Shown one piece after another: positions 46,338-54,586 of a DNA stretch of 64,000 nt. The position numbers and the translations under genes are program-made. Under the pieces are notes generated by a model, which was not told the origin of the DNA, searched no databases, and saw only the letters and a list, made by a program, of their open reading frames with translations. How positions within the stretch are numbered: position 1 is the first letter of the stretch; every line of letters begins with the position of its first letter. Origin of the DNA: Amygdalobacter nucleatus (GTDB lineage Bacteria > Bacillota > Clostridia > Saccharofermentanales > Fastidiosipilaceae); contig NZ_JARFNM010000001.1 in NCBI RefSeq assembly GCF_029167365.1, positions 124,001 through 188,000 on the forward strand, given 5' to 3'.

Positions 46338-47099
46338 TTAGACATCAATTACGATACGGATGCTAATTGGTGTTAGGGCTTTGAGGTCTTCCGCAATTGC
46401 TCCCCAAGAGTTAACAAAATTGGCAAACCAAGAACCAAATTTAGCATTAGGATCAAAATTGAAGGTATCGGTTATGGTTAATACTCTATTTCTACTTGCG
46501 TATATATGAAATTCAAAGCGGTGCAAGGAATAGAAGAGATCTTTATCTTCGCTTGCTAAAAAAGCATCTGACCCATGGACTCGGCTGAGCATACTTTTAA
46601 ACAAACTGTTAGTTTTGATTTTGGCAGCAAAAATTCCGTTATGTTCAAAGTAATTTGTTCCCCAGACTGAGTGTTCAACTAATGTAGCTGATAGAGGATA
46701 ACCAGCTGCCCTAGCAGCTTGCGCTGCTGCTAACCAGATGCCTTTGAGAATTGGTGATTCGTTAACGTATGTTTTGGCTTTTCTTTGAACGTTAAGTATC
46801 GCTATAAGTTCATTCAACTGCCTCGTGTTTAGTGATTTGATCTGATTCTGAAAGGTTCTTAAGTCAGCATCTGACTGCAGGTTGATATTAATTTTACTGA
46901 TAGCAATCATATCAGAAGTTAGTTCTTTTAGTTGCTTTTGGCTGAGTGATTTAAGGCTTTGTTGAAATTTAGCTAAGTCTTGAACGGCAAGAGCTGGCAA
47001 TTTTGTATAACCATCATTAGCAGAAATTTCTTGTTTTCTAACAACGAATGAACTTATGAGAATAAAAAATGCGAGTAATACGCTTAAAATTTTGTGCAT
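46338..47099 (-). CDS. Secreted protein of unknown family (intact paralogue)
   Basis: 253 residues; start at 47099 behind AAAGGGCTG. A signal peptide (residues 1-26, ending at ISA) and no other membrane segment, so secreted. Two helical repeats share the pattern xxxFQxxLKSLSxxQLxEL (about residues 44-62 and 78-95). The C-terminal half has ARAAGYPLSATLVEHSVWG, then NYFEHNGIFAAKIK and a beta-rich part FHIYASRNRVLTITDTFNF. I do not recognise the family. A decayed copy is at 31880-32214. It converges with rsmD with two bases between stop codons. Confidence 0.65.
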   Translation of the reverse strand: MHKILSVLLAFFILISSFVVRKQEISANDGYTKLPALAVQDLAKFQQSLKSLSQKQLKELTSDMIAISKININLQSDADLRTFQNQIKSLNTRQLNELIAILNVQRKAKTYVNESPILKGIWLAAAQAARAAGYPLSATLVEHSVWGTNYFEHNGIFAAKIKTNSLFKSMLSRVHGSDAFLASEDKDLFYSLHRFEFHIYASRNRVLTITDTFNFDPNAKFGSWFANFVNSWGAIAEDLKALTPISIRIVIDV

Positions 47100-47315
47100 A
47101 TTCAGCCCTTTCAACTTTTTGCTTGATTTTAACATGGATTTTGGAATTTGACAGTTGAAAATTAAAGTGCAAATGTAAGCATTCAGGAAATCAGGGCTAA
47201 AAGCTCTCTTTATTGTCAAGCTTTCTGCTGGAAATTTGTGGCTAAAAGCGTTGCTAATTATTAACTTAGTTCCTAGAATAGAGATGATTAAATCACCAAT
47301 TTCGTGAGGTGCAGA

Positions 47316-47819
47316 ATGCAAGAAACAGGCAGAAGAATTTGGCTATATCCAGGCAGCTTTGACCCTTTTACATTGGGCCATTTGAGCATAGTGAAGCAAG
47401 CAAGCTTGCATGCGGACAAGTTGATTATTGCTATATTGCAGCATCCCCTCAAGAAGAGTGTTTTCACAGTCGAAGAGCGGAAAGCTATTATTGAAAAAAG
47501 CGTCGCTGATTTACCAAATGTTGAGGTAGTAGCCGATAATTGCTTACTGGTTGATTTGTACCGCCGTTTCGCTGCATCTGCTATTGTGCGTGGTGTTAGA
47601 AATTTCCGAGATTGGGAGTATGAACGTGATTATGCTTTAGCTAATCAAAATTTCATTTCAGATTGTCAGTTCGTTTATCTAGCAGCCCCAGCTAATTTGA
47701 CTTATGTTAGCTCGTCTTTGGTACGTGAATTGTTACTTTATAACAAAGACATAAGTAACCTTTTAGCACCTAATGTCGCGCCAATCGTAACTTTTATGTG
47801 GAATGAAAAAGTTAAGTAA
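47316..47819 (+). CDS. coaD: Phosphopantetheine adenylyltransferase
   Basis: Penultimate step of coenzyme A synthesis. YPGSFDPFTLGHLSIV contains the TxGH nucleotide-binding motif; VRGVRNFRDWEYE and YVSSSLVREL match the family. 167 residues, normal. GAGGTG precedes ATG 47316. In many Firmicutes it follows rsmD, as here, but the secreted-protein gene has been placed between them. Confidence 0.95.
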   Translation: MQETGRRIWLYPGSFDPFTLGHLSIVKQASLHADKLIIAILQHPLKKSVFTVEERKAIIEKSVADLPNVEVVADNCLLVDLYRRFAASAIVRGVRNFRDWEYERDYALANQNFISDCQFVYLAAPANLTYVSSSLVRELLLYNKDISNLLAPNVAPIVTFMWNEKVK

Positions 47820-47894
47820 AAGATACGCCCATTAATGTTTTTTTGCAAAAACACAATAAATGCCAGCATAAATTTTTGCTTATTGTGCAAGGTG

Positions 47895-47923
47895 TTGAAA
47901 GAGGCTCATAAATAAGTTAAAAT
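47895..47923 (+). promoter_or_regulatory. Promoter of the mgl operon
   Basis: TTGAAA (47895-47900) and TAAAAT (47918-47923) with 17-base spacing, 56 bases before the mglB start. Both boxes have one mismatch from consensus. Confidence 0.55.
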
Positions 47924-47933
47924 GCATAAGTGA

Positions 47934-47947
47934 TGAACAAATGTTCA
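47934..47947. promoter_or_regulatory. Inverted repeat at the mgl promoter, possible operator
   Basis: TGAAC-AAAT-GTTCA, a perfect dyad 11 bases after the -10 box, where a repressor would block transcription. The regulator is unknown; no regulator gene is adjacent. Confidence 0.45.
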
Positions 47948-47978
47948 CCACGAAAGCTTTATTTTAAAGGAGAACCTT

Positions 47979-49298
47979 ATGAAAAAGTTAATGGCGTTAG
48001 CCTTAAGCTCCGTAATGGTATTAGGTTTGGCAGCATGTGGCCAACAGAAAGACACAAAGGCAACTAAGCCTGCTGAAACAAAACAAGCTGAGAAAAAACA
48101 AGAAGAGACTAAGGTTGCTGAGAGCAAAGCTGATACAAAGACTGCTGCAACAGAGAAACCAGTCGTATGGTGGAACCGCCAACCATCCAACAGCACAACA
48201 GGCGAATTAGATATGGAAGCTTTGAACTTCAATAAGAACACTTATTATGTCGGCTTCGATGCTAACCAAGGTGCTGAGCTACAAGGAGAAATGATTAAGA
48301 AATATATTGAGAAGAATGGCGAGAAGTTGGACCGTAACAAAGATGGTATCATCGGTTACGTTTTGGCTATCGGCGACATCGGTCATAACGATTCAGTTGC
48401 TCGTACACGTGGCGTACGTAAAGCTTTAGGTACAGCTGTTGAGAAAGACGGCGTTATCTTACATGATGCTGTTGGTACAAACGTTGATGGTAAAGCAACG
48501 GTTGTTAAAGATGGCGAGATGGAAATTGGTGGTAAGAAGTACATCATCCGTGAATTAGCTTCTCAAGAAATGAAGAACTCTGCTGGTGCTACATGGGATG
48601 CTGGTACAGCTGGTAACGCTATCAGCACATGGTCATCTTCTTTCGGCGATCAAATTGATATCGTCGCTTCCAACAATGATGGTATGGGTATGGCTATGTT
48701 CAATGGCTGGTCCAATGCTAACAAAGTTCCAACATTCGGTTACGATGCTAACACAGACGCTGTCGCAGCTATCAAAGATGGTTACGGCGGAACAATCAGC
48801 CAGCACGCTGACGTACAAGCTTACTTGACATTGCGTGTTTTGCGTAACGTTTTGGACGGCGGAAATATGAAGGCCGGTATCGACGAGGCTGATGATGCTG
48901 GCAACGTTTTGACAAAAGATGTTTTCAAATATGTTGAAAAAGAGAGATCATTCTACGCTTTGAACGTTGCTGTTACAGCTGATAACTATCAAGAGTTCTT
49001 GGATGCTACTAAGCCATATGAGCCAGCTTCTAAGCAATTAGACGAAGCTAAACATCCAAAGAAGAAGATTTGGTTGAACACATACAACTCCGCTGATAAC
49101 TTCTTAGGTTCTACATACAAGCCATTGTTGCAAAAATACGACAAGCTCTTGAACTTAGAAGTTGAATATGTTGATGGCGATGGTCAAAACGAGTCCAACA
49201 TTACAAACAGATTGGGTGATCCAGCTGCTTATGATGGTTTCGGCATTAACATGATTAAGACTGATAACGCAGCTTCTTATACACAATTACTCAAGTAA
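47979..49298 (+). CDS. mglB: Galactose/glucose-binding lipoprotein MglB, circularly permuted
   Basis: Sugar-binding lipoprotein of an mgl ABC importer (signal LGLAAC, lipid Cys20). After a Lys/Glu/Thr linker (21-60), the protein begins at PVVWWNRQP, which fits the middle of normal MglB (VVFFNKEP), and continues in the normal order: NTYYVGFDANQGAELQG, the calcium-loop-like DRNKDGIIG (118-126), GDIGHNDSVAR, IVASNNDGMGMA, PTFGYDA. The segment that should be the N-terminal lobe, KKIWLNTYNSADNFLG ... YVDGDGQNESNITNRL ... INMIKTDNA, is found at the C-terminus (361-430). So the fold is circularly permuted in its lobe order. 439 residues. A glucose- or galactose-type ligand is likely. Followed by mglA and mglC. 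Confidence 0.85.
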   Translation: MKKLMALALSSVMVLGLAACGQQKDTKATKPAETKQAEKKQEETKVAESKADTKTAATEKPVVWWNRQPSNSTTGELDMEALNFNKNTYYVGFDANQGAELQGEMIKKYIEKNGEKLDRNKDGIIGYVLAIGDIGHNDSVARTRGVRKALGTAVEKDGVILHDAVGTNVDGKATVVKDGEMEIGGKKYIIRELASQEMKNSAGATWDAGTAGNAISTWSSSFGDQIDIVASNNDGMGMAMFNGWSNANKVPTFGYDANTDAVAAIKDGYGGTISQHADVQAYLTLRVLRNVLDGGNMKAGIDEADDAGNVLTKDVFKYVEKERSFYALNVAVTADNYQEFLDATKPYEPASKQLDEAKHPKKKIWLNTYNSADNFLGSTYKPLLQKYDKLLNLEVEYVDGDGQNESNITNRLGDPAAYDGFGINMIKTDNAASYTQLLK

Positions 49299-49334
49299 TT
49301 TAAGTGATATGTTAACTTAAATCAGATCAATTTT

Positions 49335-49370
49335 AGGGATTAGGGGGGATTCCTCTAATCCCTATCTTTT
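49335..49370 (+). terminator. Attenuator-like hairpin between mglB and mglA
   Basis: AGGGATTAG and CTAATCCCT form a 9-base stem, extendable inside by GG/CC, then ATCTTTTA. It lies 37 bases after mglB. Such partial terminators keep the binding protein more abundant than ATPase and permease. Confidence 0.7.
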
Positions 49371-49425
49371 ATAGACTTAGCTGTTAAATTTGTGTAACAG
49401 TTAAACGGGGACCAAGAGGTAAAAA

Positions 49426-50949
49426 ATGTCGGATGTAGAAGCGAAAGTCATTTTGTCGATTCGGGGTATGAGCAAGACATTCGGACGTAACAGAGTTCTG
49501 GATCATATCAATCTTGATGTAAAGCAAGGCACAGTCATGGGCTTGATGGGTGAGAATGGTGCAGGCAAGTCAACAATGATGAAATGTCTGTTCGGTACTT
49601 ACCAAAAAGATGAGGGCGAAATTCAACTTGACGGTGAGCCGGTTAATTTCTCTAATCCTAAGGCGGCTTTGGAAAATGGTATTGCAATGGTCCATCAGGA
49701 GCTTAACCAGTGCTTGGATCGCAACGTCATGGATAATCTGTTTTTGGGACGCTATCCTACGAACAAACTGGGAGTTGTTGACCAAGGACGTATGAAACGG
49801 CAGGCATTGGAGCTATTCCGTAGCTTAGATATGACGGTGGATGTCACGCAACCGATGCGCAAGATGTCTGTTTCGCAGCGCCAGATGTGCGAAATTGTTA
49901 AAGCAATCTCCTACAAAGCAAAAGTAATTGTTTTGGATGAACCAACGTCATCCTTGACAGTGCAGGAAGTAGCTAAGTTGTTCAGCATGATGCGCAAATT
50001 GCGTAAGCAAGGTATTGCATTTGTTTATATCTCCCACAAGATGGATGAGATATTTGAAATTTGCGATGAAGTATCAGTGCTTAGAGATGGCCATCTAGTT
50101 ATGACGAAGAAGATGGCTGAAACGAATATGAACGAGCTCATTTCGGCGATGGTTGGACGCTCACTCGAAAAGCGTTTCCCAGTCGTTGACAATGAACCGA
50201 AGGATTATATTTTTAGCGTGCAGCATCTTTCAACTAAGTATGAACCGCGCCTACAGGATATTAGTTTTGATGTGCGTGAGGGCGAAATCTTTGGCCTATA
50301 TGGCTTGGTTGGTGCTGGTAGAACAGAGTTACTTGAAACTATTTTCGGAATTCGTACGCGTGCCGCTGGCCGTGTCTATTACAAAGACAAATTGCTCAAC
50401 TTTAATACGTCTAAGGAAGCTATGTCGAATGGCTTTGCCTTGATTACAGAAGAGCGTAAGGCGAATGGCTTGTTCCTGAAAGGCGATTTAACTTTCAATA
50501 CGACAATTGCTAATTTACCACAATATAGGTCAGGTCCTATTTTGTCGGATAGCAAGATGGTGAAGGCAACGAACAATGAAATCAAAGTCATGCGCACTAA
50601 ATGTATGGGTAGCAGCGACTTAATTTCAAGCTTGTCAGGTGGCAATCAGCAGAAAGTTATTTTCGGCAAATGGCTAGAAAGACGGCCTAAAGTCTTTATG
50701 ATGGACGAGCCGACACGTGGTATTGATGTCGGTGCCAAATACGAAATTTATGAATTGATTATCAAAATGGCAAAAGCAGGTACAACCGTTATCGTTGTTT
50801 CATCTGAAATGCCTGAGATTTTGGGTATTACCAATCGCATAGCTGTCATGTCAAATGGCCGTTTAGCAGGCATTGTTAATACCAAAGAAACTAATCAAGA
50901 AGAGCTTTTGCGCTTGAGTGCAAAATATTTATACAATGAGGGAGTTTAA
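49426..50949 (+). CDS. mglA: Sugar ABC transporter ATPase MglA (double ABC)
   Basis: 507 residues with two ABC domains, normal for MglA/RbsA. First domain: GENGAGKSTMMKCL (Walker A), MSVSQRQMCEIV (signature), VIVLDEPTSSLT (Walker B). Second: GLVGAGRTELLE (degenerate Walker A, as is usual in this family), SLSGGNQQKVIFGKWL, MMDEPTRGIDVGAK. AGAGG precedes the ATG. Between mglB and mglC in the operon; it energises the importer on the cytoplasmic side. Confidence 0.95.
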   Translation: MSDVEAKVILSIRGMSKTFGRNRVLDHINLDVKQGTVMGLMGENGAGKSTMMKCLFGTYQKDEGEIQLDGEPVNFSNPKAALENGIAMVHQELNQCLDRNVMDNLFLGRYPTNKLGVVDQGRMKRQALELFRSLDMTVDVTQPMRKMSVSQRQMCEIVKAISYKAKVIVLDEPTSSLTVQEVAKLFSMMRKLRKQGIAFVYISHKMDEIFEICDEVSVLRDGHLVMTKKMAETNMNELISAMVGRSLEKRFPVVDNEPKDYIFSVQHLSTKYEPRLQDISFDVREGEIFGLYGLVGAGRTELLETIFGIRTRAAGRVYYKDKLLNFNTSKEAMSNGFALITEERKANGLFLKGDLTFNTTIANLPQYRSGPILSDSKMVKATNNEIKVMRTKCMGSSDLISSLSGGNQQKVIFGKWLERRPKVFMMDEPTRGIDVGAKYEIYELIIKMAKAGTTVIVVSSEMPEILGITNRIAVMSNGRLAGIVNTKETNQEELLRLSAKYLYNEGV

Positions 50950-50951
50950 GT

Positions 50952-52604
50952 ATGGCTGAAAAAGAGCAAATTCTCACGTTGGAAGCTGAAGAAAAGCTGC
51001 GTCAACCAATTAGTGAGTATCTAGGAAAGATCCAAACTAGAGTCGACGCTTTGCGCAAAAATGGTACAGACAAAGTGCTGTTTTACCAGACACAGGTTGA
51101 TGCGCTTAAGCGTGATAAGAGCTTGAGTAATGAAAAGCGAACAGCTGAAATTGCTGAAAATCAGGCTGAGCTGACTAAGGCTTTGCAAGTTGAACAAGCA
51201 AATAAGGCTGAGGTTGATAAGCTGATTTCAGAGGGTGAAGCTTATCTTGATGAGCATTATCGCAAAGATTACTATCAGCATGTACTCATCAGCACAAAGG
51301 CTGAGAAAGAACAAGAAAATGCTGAGTATGTCCAGGTAAAAGCGGATTTAGCTAAGCAACATCAGCAAAATTTGAAAAGCCTAAAAGATAATCAAGAGAT
51401 TAAGGACGAAAATTACGTCTACAAGAACCGTTTGTTTGATGCGAAGTTGCAGCATGAGAAGAATTTGCAGAATATCAAAGATCGTCGCCATGATGCTTAT
51501 ACTTATAAGTATCATTTGATCGACCTCTTACGTATGTCCAAGTTCACCTTAAAGCAAACATATGAACAGCGCTTTGAGAATTATTGGTACAACTTTAATA
51601 TTCGTTCGTTCTTGTTGAAGAACGGTTTGTATATCGCAATTTTGCTCGTCTTCATTGCCTTGAGCAGCATTACACCAATTGTTAAAAATACACAACTTTT
51701 GACTTACAACAATATTTTGAATATTTTACAGCAAGCATCTCCGCGTATGTTCTTAGCTCTCGGTGTTGCTGGCTTAATTCTGTTGACAGGTACGGATTTG
51801 TCAATTGGCCGTATGGTTGGTATGTGTATGACAGTTGCGACTATCATCATGCATAAGGGCGTTAATACTGGTAGAGTATTTGGTATTGCCTTTGACTTTA
51901 CTAATTTGCCAATTGGTGTGCGCATGATTCTAGCCTTGTTTATGTGCGTGATCTTGTGCTCGCTCTTCACAGTAATCGCTGGTTTCTTCACCGCTAGATT
52001 CAAGATGCATCCATTTATTTCTACAATGGCTAATATGTTGGTCATCTTTGGTGTCGTTACTTACGCAACGAAAGGTGTTTCGTTCGGTGCTATTGAGCCA
52101 GCAATTCCGAAGCTTATTATTCCGACTATTGGCGGCTTCCCAACGATTATTCTGTGGGCTGTAGCAGCAATCATTGTGGTATGGTTCATTTGGAACAAGA
52201 CTGTGTTTGGCAAAAACTTGTTTGCTGTCGGCGGCAACCCTGAAGCTGCGGCTGTTTCTGGTATTTCAGTTTTTTGGGTCACGATGGGTGCGTTCGTACT
52301 CGCTGGCGTTCTTTACGGCTTTGGTTCTTGGTTAGAATGTGCGCGTATGGTTGGTTCAGGTTCTGCTGCTTATGGTCAAGGCTGGGAGATGGATGCAATT
52401 GCTGCTTGCGTTGTCGGTGGCGTTTCATTCACAGGTGGTGTCGGTAAGATCTCCGGCGTGGTTGTCGGTGTGGTCATTTTCACGGCATTGACTTATGCTT
52501 TGACAATTTTAGGTATTGATACCAACTTACAGTTCGTCTTCTCAGGTATAATTATCTTGACAGCTGTAACGCTCGATTGCTTGAAGTATGTTCGTAAAAA
52601 ATAA
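50952..52604 (+). CDS. mglC: Sugar ABC permease MglC with long N-terminal coiled coil
   Basis: The C-terminal 330 residues are a normal MglC/RbsC permease: about eight to ten membrane segments from residue 220, FLALGVAGLILLTGTDLSIGRMVG and the conserved WxxxFGxNxxAVGGNPEAAAVSGI and GRVxGVxxG-like loop. Before it are about 215 extra residues, highly charged (Lys, Glu, Gln, Asp) and predicted alpha-helical coiled coil, with no signal peptide and so on the cytoplasmic side. Normal MglC is about 330-340 residues; this is 550. mglA ends two bases before it starts, with a GAGGGAG in the mglA end. The extension may reach to the ATPase or the cell envelope machinery; function unknown. Confidence 0.9.
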   Translation: MAEKEQILTLEAEEKLRQPISEYLGKIQTRVDALRKNGTDKVLFYQTQVDALKRDKSLSNEKRTAEIAENQAELTKALQVEQANKAEVDKLISEGEAYLDEHYRKDYYQHVLISTKAEKEQENAEYVQVKADLAKQHQQNLKSLKDNQEIKDENYVYKNRLFDAKLQHEKNLQNIKDRRHDAYTYKYHLIDLLRMSKFTLKQTYEQRFENYWYNFNIRSFLLKNGLYIAILLVFIALSSITPIVKNTQLLTYNNILNILQQASPRMFLALGVAGLILLTGTDLSIGRMVGMCMTVATIIMHKGVNTGRVFGIAFDFTNLPIGVRMILALFMCVILCSLFTVIAGFFTARFKMHPFISTMANMLVIFGVVTYATKGVSFGAIEPAIPKLIIPTIGGFPTIILWAVAAIIVVWFIWNKTVFGKNLFAVGGNPEAAAVSGISVFWVTMGAFVLAGVLYGFGSWLECARMVGSGSAAYGQGWEMDAIAACVVGGVSFTGGVGKISGVVVGVVIFTALTYALTILGIDTNLQFVFSGIIILTAVTLDCLKYVRKK

Positions 52605-52626
52605 GCATTCATTTGCTTATCTATTA

Positions 52627-52656
52627 GCACTGCCTTTTTAGGCAGTGCATTTTTTA
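52627..52656 (+). terminator. Terminator after the mgl operon
   Basis: GCACTGCC and GGCAGTGC form an 8-base stem around TTTTTA, followed by ATTTTTT. Confidence 0.9.
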
Positions 52657-52776
52657 CTTTGTGGCTATTTTGCGAAAAATTCGGCTTTTAATCTTCACAA
52701 ATGGGCAGAAATGCTCTAAAATAAAAGAACTATTTTATATCAGTGGGCTAATTGTGCCCAATTATTGGTGGGTAAG

Positions 52777-53298
52777 ATGACTGAACAATATTACAACAAT
52801 GATTTAGCTTATGATGACGCATCAGCGCAACCTGTCAGGGACGAGAATTCAATTTACAATCTGTTAAGTCGCATTGAGCTGATGGTGCAGAGTGCTAAGA
52901 CTTTGCCATTATCGACAAATATTGTTTTGAATCGTGAGAATTTATTGACTTTGATTGCCGCCTTGCAGGAGCAATTGCCTGAGGCGATTAAGCAAGCACA
53001 TTATATTGTGCAAGAGCAAGATGCTTTGATGAAAGAAGCGAAGCAAGAGGCTGCTGATTACATGCGGAGAGCTGAGATTAAGGCTGCAACCATGATCGAT
53101 GAGAACAAGATTACGCAAGAAGCTGAGCTTAAGGCGAATGAGATTGTTACAGCTGCTCAGAATGAAGCCAACAGTCTACATGATTATGCCGTAGATTATG
53201 TGAGCAAGTTGCTGACAGCAACCGAAACTAATTTGCATGATATGATTGAAGTTGTCCGACAGAACAAACAGGAGTTATCTGAATGGTCGCGCAATTAG
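52777..53298 (+). CDS. Conserved coiled-coil protein of the Clostridia ATPase/DivIVA-like type
   Basis: 173 residues. After a short acidic head, LSRIELMVQSAKTLPLSTNIVLNRENLLTLI and EQLPEAIKQAHYIVQEQDAL match a conserved small protein of Clostridia that is often annotated as an ATPase or coiled-coil protein and often lies near coaD/rsmD (recalled). The rest is a long Ala/Glu/Lys helix (AKQEAADYMRRAEIKA). No Walker motifs are present, so ATPase activity is unlikely. Start ATG 52777 with GGTGGG upstream. Confidence 0.65.
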   Translation: MTEQYYNNDLAYDDASAQPVRDENSIYNLLSRIELMVQSAKTLPLSTNIVLNRENLLTLIAALQEQLPEAIKQAHYIVQEQDALMKEAKQEAADYMRRAEIKAATMIDENKITQEAELKANEIVTAAQNEANSLHDYAVDYVSKLLTATETNLHDMIEVVRQNKQELSEWSRN

Positions 53299-53325
53299 AC
53301 ATAGCATAGAATTATGCTTATTAAG

Positions 53326-53352
53326 GCGGTCGCTAAGGCCGCTTTTTTTAAA
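53326..53352 (+). terminator. Terminator before ddl
   Basis: GCGGTC and GGCCGC (one G-T pair) with loop GCTAA, then TTTTTTT. A second weak hairpin (AGCATA/TATGCT) lies just before it at 53303-53318. Confidence 0.75.
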
Positions 53353-53389
53353 TAGTTAGAACTTTTAAGGGATGCAAAAGAGGTTTTAT

Positions 53390-54586
53390 ATGGATAAACA
53401 ACGACAGGAATTTGATTTTAAGGGTGAGTGTTTGGCCTATGGCTATAATTCAGCTTTTTCTTTGGATATGATCAAAGGCAAACATATTTTGCTTTTATTT
53501 GGTGGTCGTTCCACCGAGCATATGGTTGCTTGTCGTTCGGCTCAGTTCATAGCCCAAGCACTGGCCAAATTGCCTATCAAATTGTCACTGGTTGGCATCA
53601 CTGAAACTGGCGAGTTTTTACCCTATCCTTTTAATGGTGAATTAGACAGTGCAAGCTGGGAGAAAATAGCTAGAAATGAGCTAGCTAAACGCAAAATAGA
53701 ACCTAGCCTTGTGACGAGCCCACGTGCCTTTTTGACAGCTTTAAGCCAAGATGCGAGCCCGATTGATCTTGTTTTCCCTGTTTTGCATGGCGTTAATTGC
53801 GAAGATGGCGCAATCCAAGGTTTATTGCGCTTAGCCAATGTACCATTCGTTGGCTCTGATATATTGGCTTCTGCCTGTGGCATGGATAAAGTGACGTGCA
53901 AGGAACTTTTGGAGGTTAAAGGGCTTCCAGTTGTGCCATGGCTTGCCTATGAAAGGCAAAGATTGAAATATGATATGGAAGAAGTTGTGAAAGAGCTTGA
54001 ACAAGCTATCAAATATCCAGTCTTTGTGAAGCCATCTAATGCCGGATCATCAGTTGGGGCAAGCCGAGTTAATAATCGCGAGGAATTACTTTTGGCCTTA
54101 GCTGAGGCAAGCCGCTTTGACCGCTTGGTACTTGTGGAAAAGTGCAAGCGGGTGAGAGAACTTGAATGTGCAGTTTTAGGCAATAGCCCTTATTACCTGA
54201 CAGGACCAGTTGGCGAAATTATCGTCAAAACCGACAATGCTGTTTATGATTATCAGACGAAGTATTTTAGCAATCAGGCATCGGAAGCTTGCATACCTTC
54301 ACCATTAGCCCCAGAATTGGCTCGCCAAATTCAAGATTATGCAATTGATATTTGTAAGTATTTGCAAGTGAGTGGCTTATCGAGAGTCGATTTCTTCTTA
54401 GATAAAGATGATAACAAGTTGTATGTGAATGAAATAAATACTTTCCCTGGCTTTACATCAATTAGCCTTTTCCCGAAAGTTTTTGCCAAAGCTGGTATTA
54501 AAGCAGAGGAGCTTTGTGTACGCTTGCTTTGTCTAGCTTTGGAGGATTATGCTAATAAGCAACGAGAGGAGCAAATTAAGGCATGA
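53390..54586 (+). CDS. ddl: D-alanine--D-alanine ligase
   Basis: ATP-grasp ligase forming the D-Ala-D-Ala end of the peptidoglycan precursor. LFGGRSTEHMVACRSA (ATP loop start), FPVLHGVNCEDGAIQGLL, VPFVGSDILASACGMDK, PVFVKPSNAGSSVGASRV and NEINTFPGFTSISLFPKV are visible. The omega-loop has VYDYQTKY with the Tyr typical of D-Ala ligases, not the His of VanA-type D-Ala-D-Lac ligases, so normal glycopeptide-sensitive precursors are expected. 398 residues, 30-40 longer than usual. ATG 53390 (AGAGG, 6 bases) is preferred over 53372. Its stop overlaps the next start by four bases. Confidence 0.94.
   Translation: MDKQRQEFDFKGECLAYGYNSAFSLDMIKGKHILLLFGGRSTEHMVACRSAQFIAQALAKLPIKLSLVGITETGEFLPYPFNGELDSASWEKIARNELAKRKIEPSLVTSPRAFLTALSQDASPIDLVFPVLHGVNCEDGAIQGLLRLANVPFVGSDILASACGMDKVTCKELLEVKGLPVVPWLAYERQRLKYDMEEVVKELEQAIKYPVFVKPSNAGSSVGASRVNNREELLLALAEASRFDRLVLVEKCKRVRELECAVLGNSPYYLTGPVGEIIVKTDNAVYDYQTKYFSNQASEACIPSPLAPELARQIQDYAIDICKYLQVSGLSRVDFFLDKDDNKLYVNEINTFPGFTSISLFPKVFAKAGIKAEELCVRLLCLALEDYANKQREEQIKA

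Noticed and set aside
53390-54586. D-Ala-D-Lac (VanA-type) ligase possibility, given the VanZ-like gene at 8 kb
   Set aside because: The omega loop has the Tyr typical of D-Ala-D-Ala ligases, there is no vanHAX set, and the VanZ-like gene is 45 kb away.
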